Origin: JACVRM01 sp963809765
GTDB lineage: Bacteria > Actinomycetota > Thermoleophilia > Gaiellales > Gaiellaceae
DNA: 64,000 bases
Direction of reading: 5' to 3'
NCBI GenBank assembly: GCA_963809765.1
Contig: CAWEKT010000003.1
Coordinates: 496,001-560,000, forward strand
This document shows, piece after piece, positions 32,868 through 42,623 of the stretch (position 1 is the first letter of the stretch; each line of letters starts with the position of its first letter). A program made the translations under genes and the position numbers. The notes beneath the pieces are model-generated. The model was not told the origin of the DNA. It did no database searches and worked only from the letters and a program-made list of their open reading frames with translations.

Positions 32868-35800
32868 TTACGTCCCTCGGCGAAGGCGCACCATAGCATC
32901 GAGTATTCGCAGCGACTGGGCGAATTCATCCTGCCTTAATGAAACTTCACGGCGAGCGACCGTGTAGACGGCGGTGTCGACGTCGGCCCGGAGGTCGCGG
33001 AGCTCGCCCGAGCCGAGTACGACCGGGCCGATCGTGAGCTTGCCGTCACGGTAGACGAGGTAGTCCGCATCGATGCGCGCGAGCTTCAGCTTGGCATCCT
33101 GGATCGCGAACAGGTTCTCGACCGGCCCCGGCACCGGCCCGTAGCGGTCCTCGAGCGCAGCGTGCAGCTCGCGGATCTCGTCCTCGCTCTCGGAAAGGGC
33201 GAGCCGCCGGTGCAGATCGATCTTCTGCGCCTCCGAGGCGATGTAGTCCGCGGGGACGTAGGCGTCGATCCGGGCATCCACGCGCACCGGCCGCGGCGCC
33301 GTACGCCGCTGGCCGGACAGCTCGGCGACCGCTTCGGCGAGCAGCTCGACGTAGAGCTCGAAGCCCACCGCGGCGACGTGCCCCGACTGCTCGGCGCCAA
33401 GCAGATCGCCGGCGCCGCGGATCTCGAGGTCGCGCATGGCGATGGCGAAGCCGGCGCCGAGCTCCGTGTGGTCGGCGAGTGTCGCCAGCCGCGCGCGCGC
33501 CTCCACCGTGAGCTCCTGCGCGTCCGGGTAGAAAAGGTACGCGTGAGCCGGCACGTCCGAACGGCCGACGCGGCCGCGGATCTGGTAGAGCTGCGCGAGG
33601 CCGAGCGTGTCCGCGCGCTCGACGACGAGTGTGTTGGCCTGAGGGATGTCGAGCCCCGACTCGATGATCGTCGTCGAGACGAGCACGTCCGCGTCGCCGC
33701 GCAGGAACGACAGCATGCGCTGCTCGAGATCGCGCTCCGCCATCTGCCCGTGCGCCACCAGGAAGCGGAGGGCGGGGCAGAGCTCCTGCAGCCTGGCGGC
33801 AGCATCGTCGATGGTCTCGACCCGGTTGTGGAGGTAGAAGCACTGGCCGCCGCGGGCGTGCTCGCGCTCGAGGGCCGTTCGGATCAGATCCTCGTCGTAC
33901 TCGCCGACGTAGGTGCGGATCGGACGGCGACCCTCGGGCGGCGTCTCGATGATCGAGATGTCGCGCAGCCCCGACAGTGACATGTGCAGCGTGCGCGGGA
34001 TCGGCGTCGCCGTGAGCGCGAGCACGTCGAGCTCGAGGCGGAGCGAGCGCAGCAGCTCCTTCTGCGCGACGCCGAAGCGCTGCTCCTCGTCGACGATGAC
34101 GAGGCCGAGATTCTTGGCGACGACGTCACGGGACAGGACGCGGTGGGTCCCGATCAGGACGTCGACCTTGCCCTCGGCGAAGTCCCGCAGCACCGCCTTC
34201 ACGTCGGCCGGCCTGCGGAAGCGGGAGACCATCTCGACGCGGAGCGGGAAGTCGCGGAAGCGCTCCCGGAAGGTGTTCCAGTGCTGCTGCGCGAGCACGG
34301 TCGTCGGCACGAGCATGAGCGTCTGGCGGCCGTTGACGGCAACGGCGAAGCTGGCACGGACGGCGACCTCGGTCTTGCCGAAGCCGACGTCGCCGCAGAT
34401 GAGCCGGTCCATCGGCCGCGGCGCCTCGAGGTCCTCCTTGACCGCCTCGATCGCGCGGTCCTGGTCCTCGGTCTCGCGGTAGGGGAACTCGCTCTCGAGG
34501 CGTGCCAGCCACTCGTTGCCGAGCTCGTAGGCGACGCCGGGGGCGGCCTGCCGCTCGGCGTAGAGCTTGAGCAGCTCGCCTGCGAGCTCGCGGACGCCGG
34601 AGCGGGCGCGATTCTTGACGAGATCCCACGCCTTGCCGCCGAGCTTCGAGAGGGCGGGCGCGTGACCGTCCGCGCCGATGTAGCGCGACACCTTGCCGAT
34701 CTGCTCGTGCGGGACGTAGAGGCGGTCCTCGCCGCGAAAGGCGAGCAGCAGGTAGTCGCGGGTGACGCTCGCGACCTCCTTCGTCTCGAAGGAGAGCAGC
34801 TTCCCGACGCCGTGGTCCTCGTGGACGACGTGGTCGCCGGTGCGGAGCTCGGCGAACGACTGCAGCGCACGGCCGAGGCGCGCGTCGGCACGCGGCGGGC
34901 GCTTGCGGAAGACCTGCGTGTCGGGCAGGACTGCGAGGCCGAGCTCGCGCCAGACAAAGCCGCGGCGAAGCGGCGCGACGACGAACGCCAGGCCGGGCTC
35001 GGACGGGAGCCGCCGGCCCTCGTCGACGAGCTCGGCCTTGACGCGGCGGAGCATCGACTGCGTGCGGATCGCCTCGCCGCGGTGCGGGAAGGCGACGACG
35101 ACGCGCAGCCCGGCGCGCACCAGGCCGGCCAGGTCGTGCTCGGCCTCGGCGAGCCCACGCGCCGCGATCGCGGGGCGCTGCGCCTCGAACGCGAGCGGCT
35201 GGCCCTGCGGGAGCGGGTCGAAGCGGGCCGCGTCGCCGAGGTCGAGCTCGCCGCCGAGCTCCTCGTCGACGACTGCGCGCACTTCATCCGCCTGCCAGAC
35301 GACGTCCGGGGGCCGGTTGAGCACGGGCACGAGGTCGTCGGGCGCCGCCGCCGCGCCGCCGTCCTGCTCGTCGTCTGGAAGCGACGCCTCGACCAGCTCG
35401 GCGATGCGCTCGGCCGCGGGGTAGAGGACCGCGCGCTCGACCGGGTGCAGCGTGCGCTGCGTGAACGGTGAGAACGCCCGCACGGCCTCGACCTCGTCGC
35501 CGAAGAGCTCGATCCGCAGCGGGTCGCGACCGGTCGTCGGGAAGACGTCGACGATGCCGCCGCGGACGGCGAAGTGGCCGCGCTCCTCGACTCGCTCGAC
35601 ACGCTCGTACCCGGCGAGCGCGAGCGACTCGGCGAGCGCGTCGATGCCGGGCTCGGTGCCGACCTCGACTTCGATCGGGCGTGGCCGTGCGGCCGGCGGG
35701 CGGCGCACCCTCGGCGAGTGCCAGCGCGGAGGCGCAGACGAGCCCGCCGCGCTCGAGGATCGCGAGCGCCCGCGCCCGCTCGCCGACGAGGTGAGGTGGC

Positions 35801-36126
35801 GGCTCGAGCCCCGAGCCCCAGCGGACGCCGCGGCTCGGCAGCAGGCCGATCGCGTCCGCGCCGAGATACCAGGCCGCCGCGTCGGCGGCATCACGCGCGT
35901 CGGCGTCGTCGGGGAAGAGCGCGACCAGACCGCGACCCAGGCGCAGGTGGAGCGCCGCCACCACGAGCGGCAAGGCGGGCTCGGAGACCCGGGCGCGGCT
36001 TCCGGGCAGCGCCTCGGCGAGGGTGGTCAGCCGCTCGTGGCCGGCGAGCTCGGCCGCCAGCGCGCCGAGGACGGTGCCCTCGGCAGGCTCTGCGGCCGAT
36101 GCGGTGGCAGGTGCGGTCAGGTCCAT
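32868..36126 (-). CDS. mfd: Transcription-repair coupling factor Mfd (frameshifted)
   Basis: About 1086 aa when corrected. The N-terminal UvrB-homology region reaches residue ~330 (HFAVRGGIVDVFPTTGRDPL). The RNA-polymerase interaction domain is HVVHEDHGVGKLLSFETKEV. The SF2 translocase has GDVGFGKTEVAVRASF, VIVDEEQRFGVAQ and TATPIPRTLHMS, and a TRCF C-terminal domain follows. It removes stalled RNA polymerase and recruits UvrA. One extra base near 35690, in the N-terminal region, is the only break. ATG 36126 is preceded by a GGCCCGGC/GCCGGGCC hairpin in the leader and TACGAT at 36161-36166. Confidence 0.95.
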
Positions 36127-36373
36127 GACGCTGGCCCGGCCGTCGCCGCCGGGCCGGTCGATCGTACCCCGCTCCGCTCTCCCGACACCGACTGCGCGAC
36201 CAGTCTCGCGGACGGACCCGGCGGACACGTCTCAGGCGGCCGTGTCCCCGCGGGACAGGCGCCGCAGGTACCCGTGTCCTCCTCCCCGCTGCGAGCGTAT
36301 CGCCGGCCGGCGCACGCGTGTGTGACCGAGCTGTGCCGGAAGCCGGCGGGGGCGGACCGGCTTCGCGCGCGCG

Positions 36374-36979
36374 TCAGTTGAACCGCTGCTGCGCCGTCTC
36401 GAGTCCGTCGCGAACGATCGTCTCGACGGCGTCGGCGGCACGAGCGACCAGCGCGTCGGCGTCGTCCTCCGGGACGAAGTCCGAGAGCACGTAGTCGGCG
36501 AGGGTGCGGGGGTCACCGCGCCCCGGCCGGCCGACGCCGATGCGGAGGCGCATGAACTCCTGGCTGCCGAGCTGGGTGGCCACCGAGCGCAGGCCGTTGT
36601 GGCCGGCGAGGCCGCCGCCGTGGCGAGCCTGCAGGCGGGCGAGGTCGAAGTCCCCCTCGTCGTGGACGACGAGCACCGACTCGATCGGCACCTTGTAGAA
36701 CTGCGCGGCCGGCCCGACGGAGCGCCCCGTCTCGTTCATGTACGTCTCCGGAGCCAGGAGCGCGACCCGCCTCCCGTCGACGCGGACGTCCGCCAGCCTG
36801 CCGCTGAACTTGGACCGAAAGGAGCCGTCGTGCCGGCGGGCGAGCTCCTCGACGACCATGCGGCCGACGTTGTGGCGGTTGCGTGCGTATTCGCGACCGG
36901 GGTTGCCGAGCCCGACCACGAGCAGGTCGAGGGACGACGCTGCGGGGGCGTCCTCGCGCCGCCGCCGCAGCAGGCGCAC
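36374..36979 (-). CDS. pth: Peptidyl-tRNA hydrolase
   Basis: 201 aa, intact. Releases tRNA from prematurely dropped peptidyl-tRNA. VVGLGNPGREYARNRHNVG carries the catalytic His. MNETGRSVG, VVHDEGDFDLARLQ with the Asp, and GHNGLRSVATQL follow in the usual order. It lies 10 bp downstream of rplY, the standard pairing. A basic N-terminal extension of ~15 residues depends on GTG 36979 being the true start. The 247 bp between this gene and mfd hold no ORF I can support. Confidence 0.96.
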   Translation of the reverse strand: MRLLRRRREDAPAASSLDLLVVGLGNPGREYARNRHNVGRMVVEELARRHDGSFRSKFSGRLADVRVDGRRVALLAPETYMNETGRSVGPAAQFYKVPIESVLVVHDEGDFDLARLQARHGGGLAGHNGLRSVATQLGSQEFMRLRIGVGRPGRGDPRTLADYVLSDFVPEDDADALVARAADAVETIVRDGLETAQQRFN

Positions 36980-36988
36980 AACCGGCCT

Positions 36989-37696
36989 CTAGCTTTCGGC
37001 GGTGTCCGGCTCGCCGGCGGCTTCGCCGTCCGACTCGGCCGCAGCCTCGGGAGCGCCCTCGGCGCCCTCCTCGGCAACCACGCCTTCCTCGCCCTCCTCG
37101 CCCTCCTCGAGAACCTCCTCGGGCTCCTCGACGCGGGTGGGCACGGTGACTGTGGCCAGGATCGTCTCATCGGGGTCGTCGACGAAGCGCACGCCCGGAA
37201 TCTCCGGGATCTCCGAGAGGCGCAGGGAGTCGCCGATGGCGAGGCCGCTGATGTCCGCCTCGATGCGGTCGGGCACCTCGAGCGGAAGCGCCTCGACGGT
37301 GAGCTCGCGCGCCACCTGCTGCAGCGCGCCACCCTCTTTGACGCCGGGCGACTCGCCGATCAGCTCGACGCTCACCGTCGTCTGGATGGCGCGGTCGAGG
37401 CGCACGACGACGAGGTCGACGTGCGCGACGCGGCCCGTCAGCGGGTCGCGCTGGTACTCCTTGAGGATCACGGGCTTCGCCTGGCCGTCGACCTGGACGT
37501 CCAGGATCGCGTTGAGTCCGTGGTGCGATGTGAGCGCCTGGCGCAGGTCGCGCTCCGCAATGCTGATCGCAACCGGGTCGACGCCGCCCCCGTAGACCAC
37601 GCCGGGGACGAATCCCTGCTTGCGCAGCCGCCGGACCGCGGCGGAGCCACGCTCCTCGCGCTCCAGCACGGTCAGGGCTACCCGATCTTCGGCCAC
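36989..37696 (-). CDS. rplY: 50S ribosomal protein L25/general stress protein Ctc
   Basis: 235 aa. The N-terminal 5S-rRNA-binding L25 domain is ALTVLEREERGSAAVRRLR followed by GFVPGVVYGGG and HVDLVVVRLD. A TL5-type C-terminal beta domain (ALPLEVPDRIEADISGLAIG, RFVDDPDETILATV) and a long Glu/Ala-rich tail complete it. GTG 37696 lies nine bases after TACACT, and longer starts only add low-complexity sequence. Operonic with pth. Confidence 0.95.
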   Translation of the reverse strand: MAEDRVALTVLEREERGSAAVRRLRKQGFVPGVVYGGGVDPVAISIAERDLRQALTSHHGLNAILDVQVDGQAKPVILKEYQRDPLTGRVAHVDLVVVRLDRAIQTTVSVELIGESPGVKEGGALQQVARELTVEALPLEVPDRIEADISGLAIGDSLRLSEIPEIPGVRFVDDPDETILATVTVPTRVEEPEEVLEEGEEGEEGVVAEEGAEGAPEAAAESDGEAAGEPDTAES

Positions 37697-37860
37697 CGGC
37701 GGGAGAGTGTAGCGCCGGTCACAGGGCGCCCGTTCCGCGCTGCTGACCGGTTCAGCGCACGCGTACGGCGAAGGGCCGCTCGGCCCGCAGCTCGCCGGCC
37801 TGGACGGCAATCGAGCCGCGAACCATGTCGCTGACCTGCACGACGAGGGCGACGCGGTAG

Positions 37861-37898
37861 AGAGAACGACTCAGCCGCCTGGCTGAGCCGTTCCCTCT
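37861..37898 (-). terminator. Intrinsic terminator-like hairpin after prs
   Basis: GAACGACTCAGCC and GGCTGAGCCGTTC pair around a GCCT loop, with the stem extended by AGAG/CTCT. It starts at the prs stop codon, and on the minus strand the 3' arm is followed by a pyrimidine run (TTCTCTCT). The remaining ~165 bp up to rplY contain only a 37-codon open frame with no credible start. Confidence 0.75.
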
Positions 37899-38973
37899 AG
37901 AAGAGCTGGTTCTCGCCGCCGAAGATCGCCGACACGGACTCGTCGGAGAAGACGTTCATGATCGTCTCGGCGAGCAGGCGGGACACGGTCAGCACCGTCA
38001 CGTTGTCGGGCTTTCGGATGACGTCGAGCGGCACGGTGTCGGTGACGACGAGCCCGGTGATGTCGCTCTCGGCGACCTCTTTGAGGACGTCGGCGGTCAG
38101 GAGGCAGTGGGTGACGAACATCCACACCTCGGTCGCGCCGTGCTCACGCAGGACTTTCGCTCCCGCGATCTGCGTCCCGCCCGTCGTGGTCACGTCGTCG
38201 CCGACGACTGCGATCTTGCCGCGCACGCGACCTGTGACCTCGACCATCTCGACCTGGTCGTGCGCCGGACGTGTCTTGTGCATGACGGCGAAGTCGGCGC
38301 CGATCATCTCGCCGAACTTGAGCGCGTGCCGCGCGCGGCCTGCATCCGGCGCCACCGACACGACACCCTCGCCCGTCAGCCCGAGGTCGTGGAAGTGCTG
38401 CGCGAAGAGCGGCAGCGCGGTCATGTGGTCGACCGGGATGTTGAAGAACCCCTGGATCTGGCCCGCGTGGAGGTCCATGGTCAGGACGCGGTCGGCCCCT
38501 GCGAGCTGGAGCATGTCTGCGACAAGGCGGGCCGAGATGGGCTCGCGCGGCCTGGCCTTGCGGTCCTGGCGCGAGTACGGGAACCAGGGGATGACGGCGG
38601 TGATCCGCTTGGCCGACGCCAGCTTCGCCGCCTGGATCATCAGCAGCAGCTCCATCACGTTGCGGTCGACCGGCTCGCACCCGGTCTGGACGATGAACAC
38701 GTCCATGCCGCGAATCGACTCTTCATAGCGGCAGTAGGTCTCGCCGTTCGCGAACGTCTTTAGCGTCACGTGCCCGAGCTCGACCCCCAGGTTCTCGCCG
38801 ATCTTCGCCGCCAGCTCGGGGTGCGAACGCCCCGCGAGCAGCATGAGCCGACGCTGAGGCCCACGCTCGATGAAGTGGGCGGGATCGAGCTCCGCGCTGA
38901 CCGGAAGCCCCGCGTCCGCCGGCTCGAGCCCGGGAAGCCGCGTCAGCTCAATCGTCTCGCTGGTCGTAGACAT
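37897..38973 (-). CDS. prs: Ribose-phosphate pyrophosphokinase
   Basis: 358 aa, about 40 longer than typical because of an N-terminal extension before RRLMLLAGRSHPELA. Makes PRPP from ribose-5-phosphate and ATP. Hallmarks: ETYCRYEESIRGMDVFIVQ, PWFPYSRQDRKARPREPISA, the DLHAGQIQGFF motif and the PRPP-binding VGDDVTTTGGTQIAGAKVL. ATG 38973 lies inside the end of glmU (26-bp overlap), so the pair is probably coupled. A start further in would remove both extension and overlap. Confidence 0.96.
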   Translation of the reverse strand: MSTTSETIELTRLPGLEPADAGLPVSAELDPAHFIERGPQRRLMLLAGRSHPELAAKIGENLGVELGHVTLKTFANGETYCRYEESIRGMDVFIVQTGCEPVDRNVMELLLMIQAAKLASAKRITAVIPWFPYSRQDRKARPREPISARLVADMLQLAGADRVLTMDLHAGQIQGFFNIPVDHMTALPLFAQHFHDLGLTGEGVVSVAPDAGRARHALKFGEMIGADFAVMHKTRPAHDQVEMVEVTGRVRGKIAVVGDDVTTTGGTQIAGAKVLREHGATEVWMFVTHCLLTADVLKEVAESDITGLVVTDTVPLDVIRKPDNVTVLTVSRLLAETIMNVFSDESVSAIFGGENQLF

Positions 38974-40269
38974 AGCCCTCTTTCGTGACCTGGCGGGGTG
39001 GGAAGCCGGCAAGCGAGCCCGGGGGCACATCCTCCGTCACCACCGAGCCTGCCGCGATCCAGGCGTCGTCGCCGATCTCGACCGGGGCCACGAACGCATT
39101 CTGGACGCCGGTCCTGACGTTGGAGCCGATCCGCGTCCTCCCCTTCGACCGGCCGGGGCGGTGTGGGAAGTTCACCGTGATGCCTCCGGCGCCGATGTTC
39201 GTGTCGGATCCGATCTCGGCGTCTCCGATGTAGGACAGGTGGGGGACTCTGGTGCGCTCGCCGATGGTGCTGTTCTTGAGCTCGACGAAGGTTCCGGCCT
39301 TCGCTCCCGCGCCGAGCCGCGTGCCCGGGCGAAGGTAACAGAACGGTCCCACGAGCGCGCCCGACTCGATCACTGCGTCGATCGCCACCACGTGAGGCCC
39401 GACTTCCGCGCCCTCACCGACGTGTGTCGAGCCCCGAAGGACAGTGAACGGGTGGATCACGCAGTCCGGCTCGAGGGTGACCGACGGCTCGATCCACGTG
39501 CCCTGCGGGTCGAGGATGCCCACGCCCGCGGCCATGTGCGCCGCGTTCACGCGATCACGGAGCGTCGCGGCGGCGGCTGCCAGCTCCGCCCGGGTGTTGA
39601 CGCCGTCGGGCGAGCGGGGATCGTCGGTGCGGTGCACGCGCGCCGAGCGGCCCGCCCCGACCAGATGAGCGACCGTGTCCGTCAGGTAGAGCTCGCCCTG
39701 CGCGTTCTCGGAGTCGAGCTGCTCGAGCGCCCACCAGAGGTCCTGTGCGTTGAAGACGTACAGCGAGGCGTTCATCTCGCGGATCGCCAGCTCGTCGGCA
39801 GAGGCGTCACCGGCCTCGACGATCGCCTCGAGCTCGCCTCCGCCGTTGCGCACGATGCGGCCGTACGGCGGGCTGCCCGGCGGTTCGTAGGCAAGCACGG
39901 TCACCGCCGGCCGCTCGCGCCGGTGCGTCTCGACGAGAGCCCGAGAGCAGCTCGGTCGAGACGAGCGGCGTATCTCCCGGCGCGATCAGGACGTCGCCCT
40001 CGAAGCCCGCGCAGCGCCTCGCGCGCAGAGGCGGCCGCGTCGCCCGTGCCGCGCGGTGAGGGCTGGAGCGCGGTCGTCTCGCCGTCGAACGCCGCGGCGG
40101 TCTCCTCGGAGACCACGACCACGAGCGGGTCGGCCCCGAGCGGGCGGACCGCGTCGAGCACCCAGTCGACCATGCGGCGGCCGAGCAGCGGGTGAAGATG
40201 CTTGGGGGTCGCCGAACGCAAGCGTGTACCCAGTCCGGCGGCGAGGACGACGGCGGCGAGATCGCTCAT
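38948..40269 (-). CDS. glmU: Bifunctional GlmU: N-acetylglucosamine-1-P uridyltransferase/glucosamine-1-P acetyltransferase (frameshifted)
   Basis: About 439 aa when corrected. The uridyltransferase domain opens with VVLAAGLGTRLRSATPKHLH, has the GTGDA motif and continues through YGRIVRNGGGELEAIVEAGD. The C-terminal left-handed beta-helix contains FVELKNSTIGERTRVPHLSY and NIGAGGITVNFPHRPGRSKG. It makes UDP-GlcNAc for peptidoglycan. Two extra bases (near 40003 and 39948) break the frame in the first domain. Since the gene is essential, these are almost certainly sequence errors. Starts 17 bp after tRNA-Gln. Confidence 0.95.
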
Positions 40270-40285
40270 GTGTGTGTCAGTGGGA

Positions 40286-40359
40286 TGGCTGGGGCGCCAG
40301 GATTCGAACCTGGGATCGCGGGACCAAAACCCGCTGCCTTACCACTTGGCTACGCCCCA
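40286..40359 (-). tRNA. tRNA-Gln (anticodon TTG)
   Basis: 74 nt with the 3' CCA encoded. The acceptor stem TGGGGCG pairs with CGCCCCA, followed by discriminator G and CCA. The anticodon stem GCGGG/CCCGC encloses the loop TTTTGGT, anticodon TTG (reads CAA/CAG). The T-arm GGTTCGAATCC is intact. It lies upstream of glmU on the same strand and may share its transcript. Confidence 0.97.
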
Positions 40360-40389
40360 CCGCCGGCCCAGTCTGCCACGGAGCCTCGC

Positions 40390-40767
40390 TCACCGGCGAT
40401 CGGCGAAGATGAGGACGAGCGCCACCACGGCGATGAACGCGACCGCGATGAGCGCGAGCGTTCCGACGACGAGCGCCAGCGCCGGCACGAGCGCGACGAA
40501 CGCCTGCGAGGCGCCGGCGATCCAGGCGAGCTGCCGGGCGGTGTGGTTGGCGAGCCGCCGCCCGAAGACGAAGTAGCCGGCGACGACGAGGAGGGCGAGC
40601 GCGATCGCGGGCACGCGAGGCACGGTGCCGACCACGATCAGGATCCCCTCGATGACCGCGATCCAGATCGCGACCTTGACGCGATTCTCGCGGAGCCAGC
40701 CGCCGGATGAGGCTGCGTCGTGGTCGAGCGTGGACGGCCGCTCGAGCTCGGGCGCGCCGTAGACCAC
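40390..40767 (-). CDS. Membrane protein, unknown function
   Basis: 125 aa. An N-terminal ~28 cytoplasmic residues (VYGAPELERPSTLDHD), then four helices: VAIWIAVIEGILIVVGTV, AIALALLVVAGYFVFG, LAWIAGASQAFVALVPALAL and VVGTLALIAVAFIAVVALVLIF. No motif. It begins three bases after the ispE stop, so it is operonic with ispE. Intact. Confidence 0.75.
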   Translation of the reverse strand: MVYGAPELERPSTLDHDAASSGGWLRENRVKVAIWIAVIEGILIVVGTVPRVPAIALALLVVAGYFVFGRRLANHTARQLAWIAGASQAFVALVPALALVVGTLALIAVAFIAVVALVLIFADRR

Positions 40768-40770
40768 GGA

Positions 40771-41601
40771 TCAACCGTACCACGCAGGCACCGTCATCCA
40801 GACGCGTCCGAGGCCCCGGATCGCCGCCTGCGCGGCAGTCGCCGCCTCGCGCGCGTGGAAGAGCCCGTAGACGGTTGGCCCTGCTCCCGTGACGTCGGCG
40901 CGGAAGGCGCCGAGGGCTCGAAGGCGCTCGGCGTGCGGCGACGACACCAGGTCGTTTGCGGGCAGCCCGGCGAGGTCCTGCGCACGCTCGATGCCGTCGA
41001 GCTGCGCGTGCAGCCTGGCCGCCCGTTCGTCGAAGCCGTCGGCGCGGTCGGTTGCGTCGAATGCGTCGTACACCGCCGCCGTCGACTGCTTGCGGGCGCC
41101 GTGGGCCAGGAGCAGGACCACCCAGTAGTCGGCGGGCAGCCGCACGGGCGTCAGCTCGGTGCCGGTCCCCCGTCCGAGCTGGGGACCCGAGGTGAGGAAG
41201 AAGGGCACGTCGGCGCCGATCGCCGCCGCCAGCTCGTGGAGCTCTTCATCGGGCAGCGGGTCGCGCAGCGTTGCGTTCGCAAGGCGAAGGGCGGTCGCGG
41301 CGTCCGAGCTGCCGCCGCCGAGGCCCGCGGCGACCGGGATGCGCTTCGTGAGCTCGACCTCCCAGGCAGGCTCGCACCCGGCGCGCCGAGCGAGTTCGGT
41401 CAGCGCACGGCGCACGATCGTGTCGGACAGGTAGCCGCGGACGGCGAGCTCGGCCGCGGGCCGAAGCGCGACCCGGTCGGCCAGCGCCAACCGCTGCATG
41501 ACGGTCGCGACGGGGTGCATGCCGTCGGGCATGCGGGCGCCGACGACGAGCGCGAGGTTGAGCTTCGCCGTCGCCGGCGCGCGCAGTGGCACGTCAGCCA
41601 T
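40771..41601 (-). CDS. ispE: 4-diphosphocytidyl-2-C-methyl-D-erythritol kinase
   Basis: 276 aa, intact. GHMP kinase of the non-mevalonate isoprenoid pathway. PATAKLNLALVVGARMPDGM at the N terminus, the ATP-binding PVAAGLGGGSSDAATALRL and the C-terminal ADVTGAGPTVYGLF are all present. ATG 41601. Dispersed repeat copy B lies directly upstream and rsmA further upstream, the common rsmA-ispE order. Confidence 0.95.
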   Translation of the reverse strand: MADVPLRAPATAKLNLALVVGARMPDGMHPVATVMQRLALADRVALRPAAELAVRGYLSDTIVRRALTELARRAGCEPAWEVELTKRIPVAAGLGGGSSDAATALRLANATLRDPLPDEELHELAAAIGADVPFFLTSGPQLGRGTGTELTPVRLPADYWVVLLLAHGARKQSTAAVYDAFDATDRADGFDERAARLHAQLDGIERAQDLAGLPANDLVSSPHAERLRALGAFRADVTGAGPTVYGLFHAREAATAAQAAIRGLGRVWMTVPAWYG

Positions 41602-41831
41602 CGGGCGACTGTAGTGCCCGTCCGGCCCCTGCCCGTTCGCGGTGGACGAACCGGCCAGACCCTCCCCACATTCGTGACAGACATGCGCGCTGTCCGGCGG
41701 TACCGTCGAGGACGGGCGGGTGGTGGAGGACGATTCCCCTTGGGAGGGCGGGGCGTGCCGCCGGGCACGACCATGCCGGACATGTCCGCACGGGGCATGT
41801 CCGTGGGGGTGGCTGGGAGACCCGGCCGGGC
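41602..41831. repeat. Intergenic dispersed repeat, copy B
   Basis: 41642-41754 matches copy A at 7276-7390, with exact cores at 41711-41732 and 41735-41754. Beyond the shared part it has GCCGGACATGTCCGC and a second CATGTCCG, a short inverted/direct arrangement also hinted at in copy A. No coding sequence recognised. Confidence 0.75.
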
Positions 41832-42623
41832 CTAGGCGCCGGCCGCGAGTGCGTCCCGGAGCCTCGGGAAGTCCTGCGGCGCGAGCGCCTCGGCCCGCGT
41901 CGCCGGGTCGTGGCCGAGGCTCGCGAGCGCGGCGGCCGCGCCCTCACGCGAGGCCAGGCCCGTCAGCGCAAGCGAATTTGGCAGCGTCTTGCGCCGGTGT
42001 GCGAACGCGGCTTCGACCAGCCGTTTCAGCTCCTGCCAGTCGTCGGGCAGGGGCCGGCGTCGGAACGCGACGAGCGCGGAGTCGACGTTGGGGCGCGGGC
42101 GGAAGACTGTCCGGGCCACCGAGTGGAAACCCGTCCGCTCGGCGGCCAGGTTGAGCAGCACCGAGACCGCGCCGTACGCCTTCGTGCCGGGGGAGGCGAA
42201 GAAGCGCTCCGCGACCTCCAACTGCACCATCACGCACCACAGCGCCACGGTCGGCAGGCGCTCGACGCTCTCGACGACGAGGGGCGTGGCGACGTTGTAG
42301 GGCAGGTTGGCGACGAATTTCGTGGGGGCCGGATCCAGCGCGCCGAGGTCGGAGCGCACCGCGTCCTCGAAGCGAAGGCGAACGTTGCCGGTCGAGCCGA
42401 AGCGTGTCTCGAGCCCCGGCGCCAGCGAGCGATCGAGCTCGATCGCGTGCACGAGCCGGACGCGATCGGCGAGGTAGGCCGTCAGCACGCCCGTCCCGGG
42501 CCCGACCTCGAGGACGACGTCCTCCGGCGCCAGCTCCGCCAGGCGGCCGATGACACCCAGGATGTTCTCGTCGACGAGGAAGTGCTGGCCGAGCTCCCGG
42601 CGGGCGTGGTGAACGCCCTTCAT
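41832..42623 (-). CDS. rsmA: 16S rRNA dimethyladenosine transferase RsmA/KsgA
   Basis: 263 aa, intact. Dimethylates A1518/A1519 of 16S rRNA. The family opening RRELGQHFLVDENIL, the SAM loop VLEVGPGTGVLTAYLA, the catalytic VANLPYNVATPLVVE and the RPRPNVDSALVAF segment are all present. ATG 42623 overlaps the tatD stop (ATGA), the conserved metG-tatD-rsmA-ispE order. Confidence 0.96.
   Translation of the reverse strand: MKGVHHARRELGQHFLVDENILGVIGRLAELAPEDVVLEVGPGTGVLTAYLADRVRLVHAIELDRSLAPGLETRFGSTGNVRLRFEDAVRSDLGALDPAPTKFVANLPYNVATPLVVESVERLPTVALWCVMVQLEVAERFFASPGTKAYGAVSVLLNLAAERTGFHSVARTVFRPRPNVDSALVAFRRRPLPDDWQELKRLVEAAFAHRRKTLPNSLALTGLASREGAAAALASLGHDPATRAEALAPQDFPRLRDALAAGA

Noticed and set aside
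32868..36126. Plus-strand open frames of up to about 500 codons opposite mfd
   Set aside because: No conserved motif; mfd explains the whole stretch with one indel.
37745..37860. Open frame of about 37 codons on the minus strand between rplY and prs
   Set aside because: No credible start codon or ribosome-binding site, and it follows directly from the prs terminator hairpin.
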